DNA of 7,731 nucleotides from Clostridia bacterium (lineage in GTDB: Bacteria > Bacillota > Clostridia > Christensenellales > Borkfalkiaceae): positions 1-7,731 of the forward strand of contig JAIEAS010000075.1 of NCBI GenBank assembly GCA_029071285.1, in the 5' to 3' direction. This document shows positions 1 to 6,336 of the stretch, piece after piece. The stretch's first letter is position 1. Each line of letters opens with the position of its first letter. The notes below the pieces were generated by a model, which saw only the letters and a program-made list of their open reading frames with translations, did not search any database and was not told the origin of the DNA. The position numbers were made by a program, and so were the translations under genes.

Positions 1-1
1 T

Positions 2-520
2 TTGAAGACGGTTGCAAAGGACGCGAAAGCGGGCGTAACCTTTACCGACTGCGTTGAAAAATACCGACTTATCGGCTACGACACGAAGATTTTATCGAGC
101 GAAGATTTTGACAACGACAAGACCGACGCGGGCGAAATAGGAAGCAATCTGTGCGTTGCCGCCCTCTATGAAATTAAGCTCGGAGAATTCTCTATGCCGG
201 ACGTCGTAGGCGCCGACGCAAAGCTTGCCGATATAGAAGTCAGATACAAGGACGTGCGCGGCGAAAGCGAAGTAAACGACAGCTCTGCCTGTACGGTTAT
301 GCTTAACTCTACCCCTTCTTCCGACGATTTAAGTTTTATCAGCTGCGTCGCGGAATTCGGGCTTATTTTAAGGCAATCCAAATACAAGGGCGAAGCCTCG
401 CTTATAAACATAACCGAACGGCTTGCGGAGCTTACCGAATATATAAACGCAGACGCTTACAAAAAAGAGTTTGTCACCCTTGTAGGCAAAGCCTCAGAAA
501 ACGAAAAATACGGCGGATAA
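2..520 (+). CDS. YfbK-type von Willebrand factor A protein, C-terminal part (5' truncated by the window)
   Basis: This is the 3' part of a gene that enters from the left. The 172 visible residues match the C-terminal domain (DUF3520-like) found after the VWA domain in YfbK-type proteins. Seen: YRLIGY (21-26), then DAGEIG (42-47), the strand ALYEI (54-58), RYK (81-83), SSDDLSF (106-112), and a helix containing FGLILRQSKYKGE (119-131). Family proteins are usually about 500 aa or longer, so the N-terminal and VWA (MIDAS) portions lie outside the window. The TTG at position 2 is therefore almost certainly an internal Leu codon, not a start. Family members are often lipoproteins or membrane-anchored proteins; their biochemical role is poorly defined, and metal-dependent protein binding is expected from the VWA fold. 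The gene ends in TAA 5 nt before the next ORF, so the two are probably co-transcribed. Family assignment is confident; function is not. Confidence 0.85.
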   Translation: MKTVAKDAKAGVTFTDCVEKYRLIGYDTKILSSEDFDNDKTDAGEIGSNLCVAALYEIKLGEFSMPDVVGADAKLADIEVRYKDVRGESEVNDSSACTVMLNSTPSSDDLSFISCVAEFGLILRQSKYKGEASLINITERLAELTEYINADAYKKEFVTLVGKASENEKYGG

Positions 521-525
521 TTATA

Positions 526-1074
526 ATGACCAAAAAAGACAAAATAACGGTAATCGTTTCGGTAATTTCAGGTTTTTTTATAACGCTTGCATGCTTTATT
601 GGCGGTATACTGATAGCTTCTTATACCCCGAAAAGTGTCAGACAAAAAATATATAATTACTACGCCGACGACAAAAATTACCTGACCCTTTACGGCGACG
701 TGTTTTTCTGCGTGCAGGATTACAATGCGTTGCTGCGCGTTACGGTAAATTTATCCGAGGAATGCGTACAAACGCTGAACCGGGAAGGCAAGAAAAAATA
801 CGAAGCGAATAAAAATTACAGTTATTATTTCAATGCGGCAAACCGCGACGTGCTGACCGAAAACGGATTTAACGAGGTTTTAAACGAAGTAATAAACGAC
901 TATTCCGTAAAATATTACCGCGTTGATAAACCCGTAACTCTTATCGTCAGCGAAGGTTTCCGCATAAAAACCGACCCGACGGTCGTAAGCGTGACAGCGG
1001 GCGACACCTGCTATCTCGATTTTGAAACTGGCAAGGCAAATCTTTTATACTACGTGCAACACGTTATGAAATAA
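526..1074 (+). CDS. Hypothetical single-pass membrane protein, 182 aa
   Basis: I do not recognise the family. Residues 1-6 are Lys-rich (MTKKDK), followed by one long hydrophobic segment (about 7-32) containing FIGGILIASY. This predicts a signal anchor with the N-terminus in the cytoplasm and about 150 residues outside. The outer part is Tyr/Lys/Asn-rich. It has a predicted mixed alpha/beta pattern ending in strand-like stretches (VTLIVSEGFRIKTD at 137-150, VVSVTAG at 153-159) and Cys at 62, 80 and 162. There are no catalytic motifs. The ATG lies 5 nt after the VWA-protein stop; a weak Shine-Dalgarno-like GGCGGA (512-517) overlaps the end of that gene, 8 nt upstream. The tight spacing and shared terminator suggest one transcript and a possible functional link to the YfbK-type protein. 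That link is inference from position only. Confidence 0.75.
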   Translation: MTKKDKITVIVSVISGFFITLACFIGGILIASYTPKSVRQKIYNYYADDKNYLTLYGDVFFCVQDYNALLRVTVNLSEECVQTLNREGKKKYEANKNYSYYFNAANRDVLTENGFNEVLNEVINDYSVKYYRVDKPVTLIVSEGFRIKTDPTVVSVTAGDTCYLDFETGKANLLYYVQHVMK

Positions 1075-1078
1075 AACA

Positions 1079-1109
1079 AAACGCCCTGAGCGGATTGCTC
1101 AGGGCGTTT
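1079..1109. terminator. Bidirectional Rho-independent terminator between convergent genes
   Basis: A perfect 13-bp stem (1079-1091 pairs with 1097-1109) closes a 5-nt loop (GGATT). It is flanked by an A-rich stretch on the left and TTTATTATTTATTA on the right, so both strands show a GC-rich hairpin followed by a U-rich tract. It sits 4 nt after the stop of the + strand membrane-protein gene and 8 nt after the purA stop on the - strand, as expected for a shared terminator of convergent transcripts. Confidence 0.93.
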
Positions 1110-1117
1110 ATTATTTA

Positions 1118-2398
1118 TTAATACATTTTTATATACGCGTCGCGTTCTGCGCCGACTGATACGTATCTTATCTTACAGCCGCAAAGAATTTCAATAAGTT
1201 TGATATAGTCCAGCGCCTCTTTGGGGAGCTCTTCCTTTTTGCGGCACTTCGAAATATCGCAGTGCCAGCCCTTTACTTTTTCAAACACGGGCTTGCAGTC
1301 GTCCAAAACGTCTGTGAACGGGAAGTTGTCAATCGTCTTGCCGTTAAGACGGTAATGGGTGCAGATTTCAAGCTCCTCGTACTCGTCCAGAACGTCAAGC
1401 TTGGTGAGCGCGATTTCGTCCGCGCCCTGACAGAGAATACCGTAGCGCGAAGCAACCACGTCAAAGGGTCCCACTCTTCTCGGTCTGCCCGTCGCCGCGC
1501 CGTATTCGCCGCCCGCCTCGCGCAGTCTTTCCGCTTGTTTGCCGAAGTACTCGCAGGTGAAAGGTCCCGCGCCGACGCAGCTTGAATAAGCTTTCATTAT
1601 GCCGATAGAGTTTGTAAGCTTAAGATTGGGAACGCCCGCGCCTATGGGTGCGTACGCCGCTATCGTCGACGACGACGAGGTATAGGGAACTATGCCGTAG
1701 TCGATATCGCGCAGTGCGCCGAGCTGTGCTTCGAACATAATGTGTTTGCCGTTTTCGTTGGCTTCGTTCAAAAACGCGCCGGTATCGCAGACGTACTCTG
1801 CAAGGGGCTTGCCGTAAGTTTCAAAGTAAGAGATGACCTCTTCAACCGTAACGGGGTCGAAGCCGTAAGCTTTTATGGTCATATTTTTCCACGCGACGAT
1901 GTCGGGTACTCTCTTATACAAAAGTTCAAGGTTTAAAAGCTCGCCCATACGGAACGCCTTTTTCATATATTTATCGGCGTACACGGGCGCAATGCCGCGG
2001 CGGGTGGAACCGTAGGGTTTGCCGGTGGCTTTGGTGAGTCTGTCCTCTTCCATTATATCCTGCAAAACGTTGTAGGGCATAGTAATGATTGCTTTGTCGC
2101 TAATCTTTAAATTTGCGGGGGAAATTTTAATTCCCGCTTTGCGCAGATTTTCGATTTCGCCGCAGAGGTGCTTTAAGTCGATTACCATACCGCAGCCCAT
2201 AACGTTAACGACCTTTTCACGCAGTATTCCCGAAGGCAGTAAGTTAAGAATAAACTTGCCCCTTTCGTTGATTACGGTGTGCCCTGCGTTGTTTCCGCCC
2301 TGATAGCGGCAAACCACGTCAAAGTCGCGTGAAAGCAAATCGACCATTCTGCCCTTGCCTTCGTCGCCCCAGTTGATACCACAAATACTCGTCAGCAT
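1118..2398 (-). CDS. purA: Adenylosuccinate synthetase (divergent type)
   Basis: PurA is cytoplasmic and joins IMP and aspartate using GTP to form adenylosuccinate, the first committed step from IMP to AMP. The 426-aa length is normal (about 425-430). Seen: P-loop GDEGKG (11-16) with the catalytic Asp at 12 (E. coli D13 equivalent); NNAGHT (36-41) with the catalytic His at 40 (H41 equivalent); GSTRRGIAP (130-138) where canonical enzymes have GTTGRGIGP; ATGRPRR (302-308), the Arg loop for Asp/IMP binding; TKLDVLD (332-338), the guanine-specificity motif; and GAER (416-419) near the end. The IMP-binding region FEAQLGALRDID (222-233) departs from the usual FEGAQGxxLDID. All other key motifs are intact, so an active enzyme is expected. 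The ATG is the only reasonable start: it puts Gly-x-Asn-Trp at residue 7, and GGACGAAGGA lies just upstream. The gene has its own promoter and ends at the bidirectional terminator. There is no terminator between clc and purA, so read-through from clc is possible. Confidence 0.96.
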   Translation of the reverse strand: MLTSICGINWGDEGKGRMVDLLSRDFDVVCRYQGGNNAGHTVINERGKFILNLLPSGILREKVVNVMGCGMVIDLKHLCGEIENLRKAGIKISPANLKISDKAIITMPYNVLQDIMEEDRLTKATGKPYGSTRRGIAPVYADKYMKKAFRMGELLNLELLYKRVPDIVAWKNMTIKAYGFDPVTVEEVISYFETYGKPLAEYVCDTGAFLNEANENGKHIMFEAQLGALRDIDYGIVPYTSSSSTIAAYAPIGAGVPNLKLTNSIGIMKAYSSCVGAGPFTCEYFGKQAERLREAGGEYGAATGRPRRVGPFDVVASRYGILCQGADEIALTKLDVLDEYEELEICTHYRLNGKTIDNFPFTDVLDDCKPVFEKVKGWHCDISKCRKKEELPKEALDYIKLIEILCGCKIRYVSVGAERDAYIKMY

Positions 2399-2400
2399 TT

Positions 2401-2410
2401 TCCTTCGTCC
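2401..2410 (-). promoter_or_regulatory. purA ribosome binding site
   Basis: The - strand reads GGACGAAGGA, ending 2 nt before the purA ATG. The AAGGA core is very close to the start codon, while the upstream GGA is at a more usual distance (9 nt). The pairing register is therefore uncertain, but the purine-rich tract supports this start. Confidence 0.6.
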
Positions 2411-2434
2411 TTTTAAAGTTTATTTACGGTATAT

Positions 2435-2463
2435 ATTATATTACTAATACTATATAAAGTCAA
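2435..2463 (-). promoter_or_regulatory. Sigma-70/sigma-A promoter of purA
   Basis: On the - strand the -35 is TTGACT (2463-2458, 5/6 consensus), the spacer is exactly 17 bp (2457-2441), and the -10 is a perfect TATAAT (2440-2435). The predicted +1 is near 2428, giving a leader of about 30 nt that contains the purine-rich ribosome binding site. The -35 begins 7 nt past the clc stop codon. I see no room for a riboswitch and no PurR box that I can recognise. Confidence 0.85.
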
Positions 2464-2470
2464 TCTGATT

Positions 2471-4099
2471 TCAGTCTGTTTCGCCTTTTCCTACAATCTC
2501 GGTGAGATAGTCGCGCAGTTCCTTTTCGCTGTCTGTTTCACACTCGAAAACGAGCTTGTCGCCCGCGCAAAGCAGAGTTTCGCCGTCGGGAACGGTTATA
2601 TCTCCCGCCGCGGTTACACGCTCGACCACGAGGCCGTTTGCGGGCCAGATAATCTGGCGGACCTTTCTGCCCTCGGCGCGGCTGTGCGGCATAACGGTGA
2701 TATTTACGCGAACCTTCTTGAAGCTGTCTGAAATTTTTTCGTCCTTGATATACTGGGCAAGGTTTTTTTCGTAAATGCCTTCGGTCTTGAAAAGCATTCC
2801 GACTAAATAGCCTATCGCCACGCCTATTATTGCGGGCAGTAAATTAGCGAACCGTCCCGTAAGCTCGAACACCATAACGATTCCAGTCACGGGAGCTTTT
2901 ACTATGCAGGTGAAGAACGCCGCCATACAGATTATAACGAGGTAATCGGAGTACTCCCCGCTCATTCCGCCCTTCTGGAACGCGAGCGAAAGAATTGCGC
3001 CAAGTCCCGCGCCCACTGCAAGCATAGGAATAAACACGCCGCACGGCACGCCGCAGCCCATTGTGAGAACGGCGGTGATAAAGCGGATAATTACGATTAT
3101 TATAAGGCTTAAAATAACGCTCAGCCCGAACACGCGCTCGATATCCATTGCGCCCGTGCCGCCCGTCGCCAGCGCTTCGATAAAAGAATGACCGCCGCCG
3201 AGGGAATAAAGCGTTATAAGACCGAACGCGCCCGCAAGGAAAAACGGAATTATATATTTGCCGATACCCTTTAAAAAGGTTACGCGCTTAAACAGCTTTT
3301 TGCTCGCGAACACGAGGTGGTAAAAACCTACGCCGAAGAGAGATACTATTACCGCGGCAAGCGCAGTCCAAAGACAGAAAATTCCGCCCTGTGCGTCGAA
3401 TGCGAAAGCAAAATCAAATCCCGTAAACGAAAAGCCTACCGACATATTCAAAGCCAGACGGATTGCGTTGCGGGTTAAAAGCGATGTTACAACGCTCACG
3501 GCTGCACAGATGAACACCTGAGGCGAAAACGAGCGGAACGCTTCTTCCAGAGCAAATACGAGTCCCGTAACCGGCGCGTTGAAGGCAACCGCCAAACCCG
3601 CGCTCGAGCCTGCGGCAATCTGCAACCTTCGTACCATAAAGTTGCGCTTGCAAAGCTGAGCCGCGGCGCTTCCGGCGCAGCCGCCCATTTCAAGCGAGGG
3701 TCCCTCCGCGCCTGCGGGATAGCCCAGAAATACGCACGCCAAAGAAGCCGCGAACATCGAGCATAAGGTTACGTACCACTTGAAGCGCACCACGCCGCGC
3801 GCCGCACCCTCTATCTGCGGAATACCGCTTCCGCGTATCATAGGCACGAATTTTACAGCGGTTCCTATAACCAGCGCGCCCGCCGCCAAAGCCAAAAACA
3901 AAAGGGGCACGAAGGCGGGATTCTCGAGAAAAAGTGTGTAAAACTTTTCCGAGGTCGTCTCGCCTATAGACATTAAAATATTGTAAAACGTAATAACGAC
4001 GCCCGCGAAAAGTCCCGTGAGAATGCTTAAAAGCAATAAGTTTATTCCGTTGTCGGCAAAAAGCCGTAAGTTCTTTCTGAACCTTTCTTTCCAACTCAT
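2471..4099 (-). CDS. ClC-family chloride channel / Cl-/H+ antiporter with C-terminal RCK_C-like domain
   Basis: A 542-aa polytopic inner-membrane protein. The ClC core spans about residues 20-440. Seen: GSGIP (90-94), with the central Ser that coordinates Cl-; GAEGP (130-134), with the gating Glu at 132 (E. coli E148 equivalent); LEE (184-186), with Glu186 matching the proton glutamate E203; and GVFIP (354-358). Having both glutamates predicts a Cl-/H+ exchanger rather than a channel. Ser, not Met, in GSGIP argues against the fluoride (CLC-F) branch. After the last helix, residues about 465-537 form a soluble domain resembling RCK_C/TrkA-C (pattern VVERVTAAGDITVPDGE, then LCAGDKLVFE), a known addition in bacterial ClC proteins and usually regulatory; CBS domains are absent. 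No Shine-Dalgarno sequence precedes the ATG, and the promoter -10 ends 8 nt before it, so the mRNA is predicted to be nearly leaderless. The roles proposed for the family (acid resistance, ion balance) are general knowledge, not shown here. Confidence 0.93.
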   Translation of the reverse strand: MSWKERFRKNLRLFADNGINLLLLSILTGLFAGVVITFYNILMSIGETTSEKFYTLFLENPAFVPLLFLALAAGALVIGTAVKFVPMIRGSGIPQIEGAARGVVRFKWYVTLCSMFAASLACVFLGYPAGAEGPSLEMGGCAGSAAAQLCKRNFMVRRLQIAAGSSAGLAVAFNAPVTGLVFALEEAFRSFSPQVFICAAVSVVTSLLTRNAIRLALNMSVGFSFTGFDFAFAFDAQGGIFCLWTALAAVIVSLFGVGFYHLVFASKKLFKRVTFLKGIGKYIIPFFLAGAFGLITLYSLGGGHSFIEALATGGTGAMDIERVFGLSVILSLIIIVIIRFITAVLTMGCGVPCGVFIPMLAVGAGLGAILSLAFQKGGMSGEYSDYLVIICMAAFFTCIVKAPVTGIVMVFELTGRFANLLPAIIGVAIGYLVGMLFKTEGIYEKNLAQYIKDEKISDSFKKVRVNITVMPHSRAEGRKVRQIIWPANGLVVERVTAAGDITVPDGETLLCAGDKLVFECETDSEKELRDYLTEIVGKGETD

Positions 4100-4107
4100 A
4101 CCGCGAT

Positions 4108-4136
4108 ATTATACCATTTAAAAATACTTTTGTAAA
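4108..4136 (-). promoter_or_regulatory. Extended -10 sigma-A promoter of the ClC gene
   Basis: On the - strand the -35 is TTTACA (4136-4131, 5/6), the spacer is 17 bp (4130-4114), and the -10 is a perfect TATAAT (4113-4108) preceded by TGG, an extended -10. The predicted +1 is near 4101, only 2 nt before the ATG at 4099. The segment between the -10 and the ATG (ATCGCGGT) has no Shine-Dalgarno sequence. Confidence 0.82.
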
Positions 4137-4164
4137 ACCCTTTAAGCCTTTAATTTCATTAAAA

Positions 4165-4188
4165 AAGCCTGCGGCTTGCCGCAGGCTT
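4165..4188 (-). terminator. Rho-independent terminator of glnN
   Basis: A 10-bp stem (4165-4174 with 4179-4188, core GCCTGCGG/CCGCAGGC) closes a CTTG/CAAG tetraloop. On the - strand it is followed by a run of T, and it lies 5 nt past the glnN stop. It separates glnN from the clc promoter, so glnN appears to end here. The complementary strand also carries a short downstream A/T run, but no + strand gene ends here. Confidence 0.92.
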
Positions 4189-4193
4189 AAAAT

Positions 4194-6275
4194 TTAATTT
4201 ACTCCGTAAAGAATGTCGAAATAGGTCGGATACGGCCAGTAGTCGGAAGAAGTCAGAGTTTCCATTTCGTCAACGAGCTTTCTCACTTCCTGCATATCGG
4301 GGATAATAACGTGCGCCATTGCCTGAGAAGATGCGCGCACTTCCTCTTTGTTTATTCCGCCCAAATCGCTTTCAAGCTTTTTAACCGCGGCGGCGGTTTT
4401 GTCGTTCAGATCGGAAAGTTTTGTAATAAGCTCCTTTTCCGCGTTACAAGGCAGGTTTTCCATAACCGCCTGCTTGGAAGCAAGGTTCTGGCAGAGTTCC
4501 GCAACGAAGTCGGACACTGCGGGGATAACGTCGCGCTTTGCCATTTCAATCATAGTCAAAGCTTCGATATTTATAATCTTGGTATAGTTTTCAAGTCTTA
4601 TATCGGCGCGTGCAACCGCTTCCTCTTTGGTGTAAACGCCCTGCTTAACGTACACTTCTATGTTCTTTTCTTCATAGCATACGGGCACGGCGTCCGCGGT
4701 GTTTTTGTTGTTTAAAAGTCCGCGCTTAGCAGCCTCGCCTTCCCATTCGGGACCGTAACCGTCGAGGTTGAATATTATGCGGTAGTGCTTTTTAAGCTCT
4801 CTTGCAATAACTGCATTTGCAGCTTTTTCAATATCCTTCTTGCCTTCGAGCTCATCCGCAAACTGTTCGAATGCGTCCGCTACGATAGTATTGAGAACGA
4901 TATTCGCGTCCGAAACGTTTGCCTGCGAACCGAGCGAACGGAATTCAAATTTATTTCCCGTGAACGCGAACGGCGAAGTTCTGTTTCTGTCGGTTGCGTC
5001 TTTGGGGAAGATGGGCGATTCGGGAACGCCTATGGAGCATTCGGTTTTTTCGCCCCTGACGTAGTTCTGACCTTTAACGATACTGTCTACTATCGCGCCG
5101 AGCTGGTCGCCGAGATATACCGACATAATTGCGGGGGGAGCTTCGTCCGCGCCAAGTCTGTGGTCGTTGCCCGCGGAAGCAACCGAAGCTCTTAAAATAC
5201 CCTGATAATCGTCAACCGCCTTTACAACCGCCGTAAGTACGAGCTTGAAAAGCGTGTTGCTTTCGGGATTTTCACCGGGGTTTAAAAGGTTTAAACCGGT
5301 GTCGGTTGACATTGACCAGTTGTTGTGCTTACCGCTGCCGTTGATGCCCTGAAAGGGTTTTTCGTGCAAAAGGCATACAAGCCCGTGCTTCTTGGCAACC
5401 GATTTCATTAATTCCATAGTCAGCATATTGGCGTCCACTGCTACGTTCGTCGTGGAAAATACGGGCGCCATTTCGTGTTGGGCGGGGGCAACTTCGTTGT
5501 GCTTGGTTTTTGAAAGCACGCCGTAGCTCCAAAGCTCCCTGTCAAGGTCGCGCATAAAGTCGCCGACCTTCTTTTTAATCGCGCCGAAGTAATGGTCTTC
5601 AAGCTCCTGTCCCCTCGTCAGCGGCGCGCCGAAAAGCGTTCTGCCGCAAAGGCGCAAGTCCTTGCGCTTTAAGTACTCTTCTTCGGGAATTAAAAAATAC
5701 TCCTGCTCGGGTCCTACGGTTGTCGCAACCTTTTTGCAGTCAATGCCGAACAGTTTTAAAATACGCTTAGCCTGCTTATCTATCGCGGTCATTGAGCGCA
5801 AAAGCGGCGCTTTTTTATCCAGCGTTTCACCCGTGTAGGAAACGAATACCGTGGGTATGTATAAAGTTCCTTCCTTTACGAATGCGGGCGAGGTCGGGTC
5901 CCACGCCGTGTAGCCGCGCGCCATATAGGTTGCGCGCGAACCGCCCGAGGGGAAGCTGGACGCGTCCGATTCGCCTATAATAAGGCTCTTGCCCGTAAGG
6001 CGCATTATAACCTTGTCGCCCTCGGGTTCGATAAAGCTGTCGTGCTTTTCCGCCGTAAGTCCCGTCAAAGGCTGAAACCAGTGCGTGTAGTGCGTAGCGC
6101 CTTTGGATATAGCCCATTTTTTCATTGCGGAAGCTACCGTGCCCGCAATAGAAACGTCAATCGTTTTGCCGGCGTCGATAGTAGCCCTCAAAGCCTTGTA
6201 AACTTCGTTGGGCAGAGTATCTTTCTGAACGGAATCGTTAAATACGTTTTCACCGAACAGCTCGGGAAGGTTCAT
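4194..6275 (-). CDS. glnN: Glutamine synthetase type III
   Basis: This cytoplasmic enzyme makes glutamine from glutamate, ammonia and ATP, the main ammonium-assimilation step. At 693 aa it has the type III (GSIII) length of about 700; GSI and GSII enzymes are far shorter. Numbered from the start chosen here: the GSIII N-terminal domain with [20 protein letters not shown] (111-130); the metal-binding glutamate strand [10 protein letters not shown] (187-196); [11 protein letters not shown] (258-268); [10 protein letters not shown] (312-321), the ammonium/ATP-site loop; [15 protein letters not shown] (368-382); and [16 protein letters not shown] (431-446), the Arg/Glu active-site segment. A long helical C-terminal region characteristic of GSIII follows. 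The ATG at 6275 is chosen over the in-frame ATG at 6317: AGGAG lies 9 nt upstream of 6275, and 6317 falls inside the promoter spacer, upstream of the predicted transcription start. The gene has its own promoter and terminator, so it looks monocistronic, possibly with read-through from dinB. Confidence 0.97.
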   Translation of the reverse strand: MNLPELFGENVFNDSVQKDTLPNEVYKALRATIDAGKTIDVSIAGTVASAMKKWAISKGATHYTHWFQPLTGLTAEKHDSFIEPEGDKVIMRLTGKSLIIGESDASSFPSGGSRATYMARGYTAWDPTSPAFVKEGTLYIPTVFVSYTGETLDKKAPLLRSMTAIDKQAKRILKLFGIDCKKVATTVGPEQEYFLIPEEEYLKRKDLRLCGRTLFGAPLTRGQELEDHYFGAIKKKVGDFMRDLDRELWSYGVLSKTKHNEVAPAQHEMAPVFSTTNVAVDANMLTMELMKSVAKKHGLVCLLHEKPFQGINGSGKHNNWSMSTDTGLNLLNPGENPESNTLFKLVLTAVVKAVDDYQGILRASVASAGNDHRLGADEAPPAIMSVYLGDQLGAIVDSIVKGQNYVRGEKTECSIGVPESPIFPKDATDRNRTSPFAFTGNKFEFRSLGSQANVSDANIVLNTIVADAFEQFADELEGKKDIEKAANAVIARELKKHYRIIFNLDGYGPEWEGEAAKRGLLNNKNTADAVPVCYEEKNIEVYVKQGVYTKEEAVARADIRLENYTKIINIEALTMIEMAKRDVIPAVSDFVAELCQNLASKQAVMENLPCNAEKELITKLSDLNDKTAAAVKKLESDLGGINKEEVRASSQAMAHVIIPDMQEVRKLVDEMETLTSSDYWPYPTYFDILYGVN

Positions 6276-6284
6276 AAATTTTAT

Positions 6285-6289
6285 CTCCT
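6285..6289 (-). promoter_or_regulatory. glnN Shine-Dalgarno sequence that decides the start
   Basis: The - strand AGGAG (6289-6285, within AAGGAGAT) lies 9 nt upstream of the ATG at 6275. This is the strongest Shine-Dalgarno sequence in the window. It fixes the glnN start 42 nt downstream of the longest possible ORF start. Confidence 0.9.
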
Positions 6290-6305
6290 TGTAAAGTATG
6301 GTCTT

Positions 6306-6334
6306 ATTATATGCCATTAAAATTGAACTGTCAA
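6306..6334 (-). promoter_or_regulatory. Full-consensus sigma-A promoter of glnN
   Basis: On the - strand, TTGACA (6334-6329), a 17-bp spacer (6328-6312) and TATAAT (6311-6306) match the consensus at all 12 hexamer positions with the optimal spacing. The -35 contains the TGA stop of dinB (6333-6331). The predicted +1 is near 6299, giving a leader of about 24 nt. A 6-bp dyad (6321-6336) covers the -35 and could be an operator. Confidence 0.92.
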
Positions 6335-6336
6335 TT
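6321..6336. repeat. Inverted repeat over the glnN -35 (possible operator)
   Basis: The sequence AATTGA-ACTG-TCAATT is a perfect 6-bp dyad with a 4-nt centre. It covers the glnN -35 hexamer and the last bases of dinB. A full-consensus promoter with a dyad on its -35 would suit repression by a dimeric regulator, but AT-rich short dyads also arise by chance. It does not match the GlnR/TnrA box (TGTnA-type arms). No T-run follows, so it is not a terminator for dinB. Confidence 0.35.

Noticed and set aside
166..411. Minus-strand open frame of 81 aa inside the VWA-protein gene
   Set aside because: The opposite frame encodes clear family motifs, and no promoter or ribosome binding site supports the antisense frame.
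522..527. TATAAT overlapping the start codon of the 182-aa membrane-protein gene
   Set aside because: There is no -35 at 15-19 bp upstream and no extended -10, and the predicted start would fall inside the gene.
2430..2463. TATTAGTAATA palindrome in the purA promoter spacer as an operator
   Set aside because: It is an 11-bp AT-only dyad in an AT-rich promoter; expected by chance and unlike known PurR sites.
4144..4188. AAGCCT copies at 4144 and 4165 and AGGCTT at 4183 as a possible terminator/antiterminator switch
   Set aside because: The alternative pairing is only 6 bp, lies after the glnN stop, and is upstream of the clc promoter, so it could not control either gene by attenuation.
4311..5195. 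Plus-strand open frames of 79-136 aa inside glnN, and similar frames inside purA, clc and dinB
   Set aside because: They are antisense to strongly conserved enzymes, lack ribosome binding sites and show no recognisable protein features. They are shadows of GC-biased codon positions.
6276..6317. N-terminal 14-residue extension of glutamine synthetase from the ATG at 6317
   Set aside because: The ATG lies in the spacer of the consensus promoter and upstream of the predicted transcription start, and it has no Shine-Dalgarno sequence.
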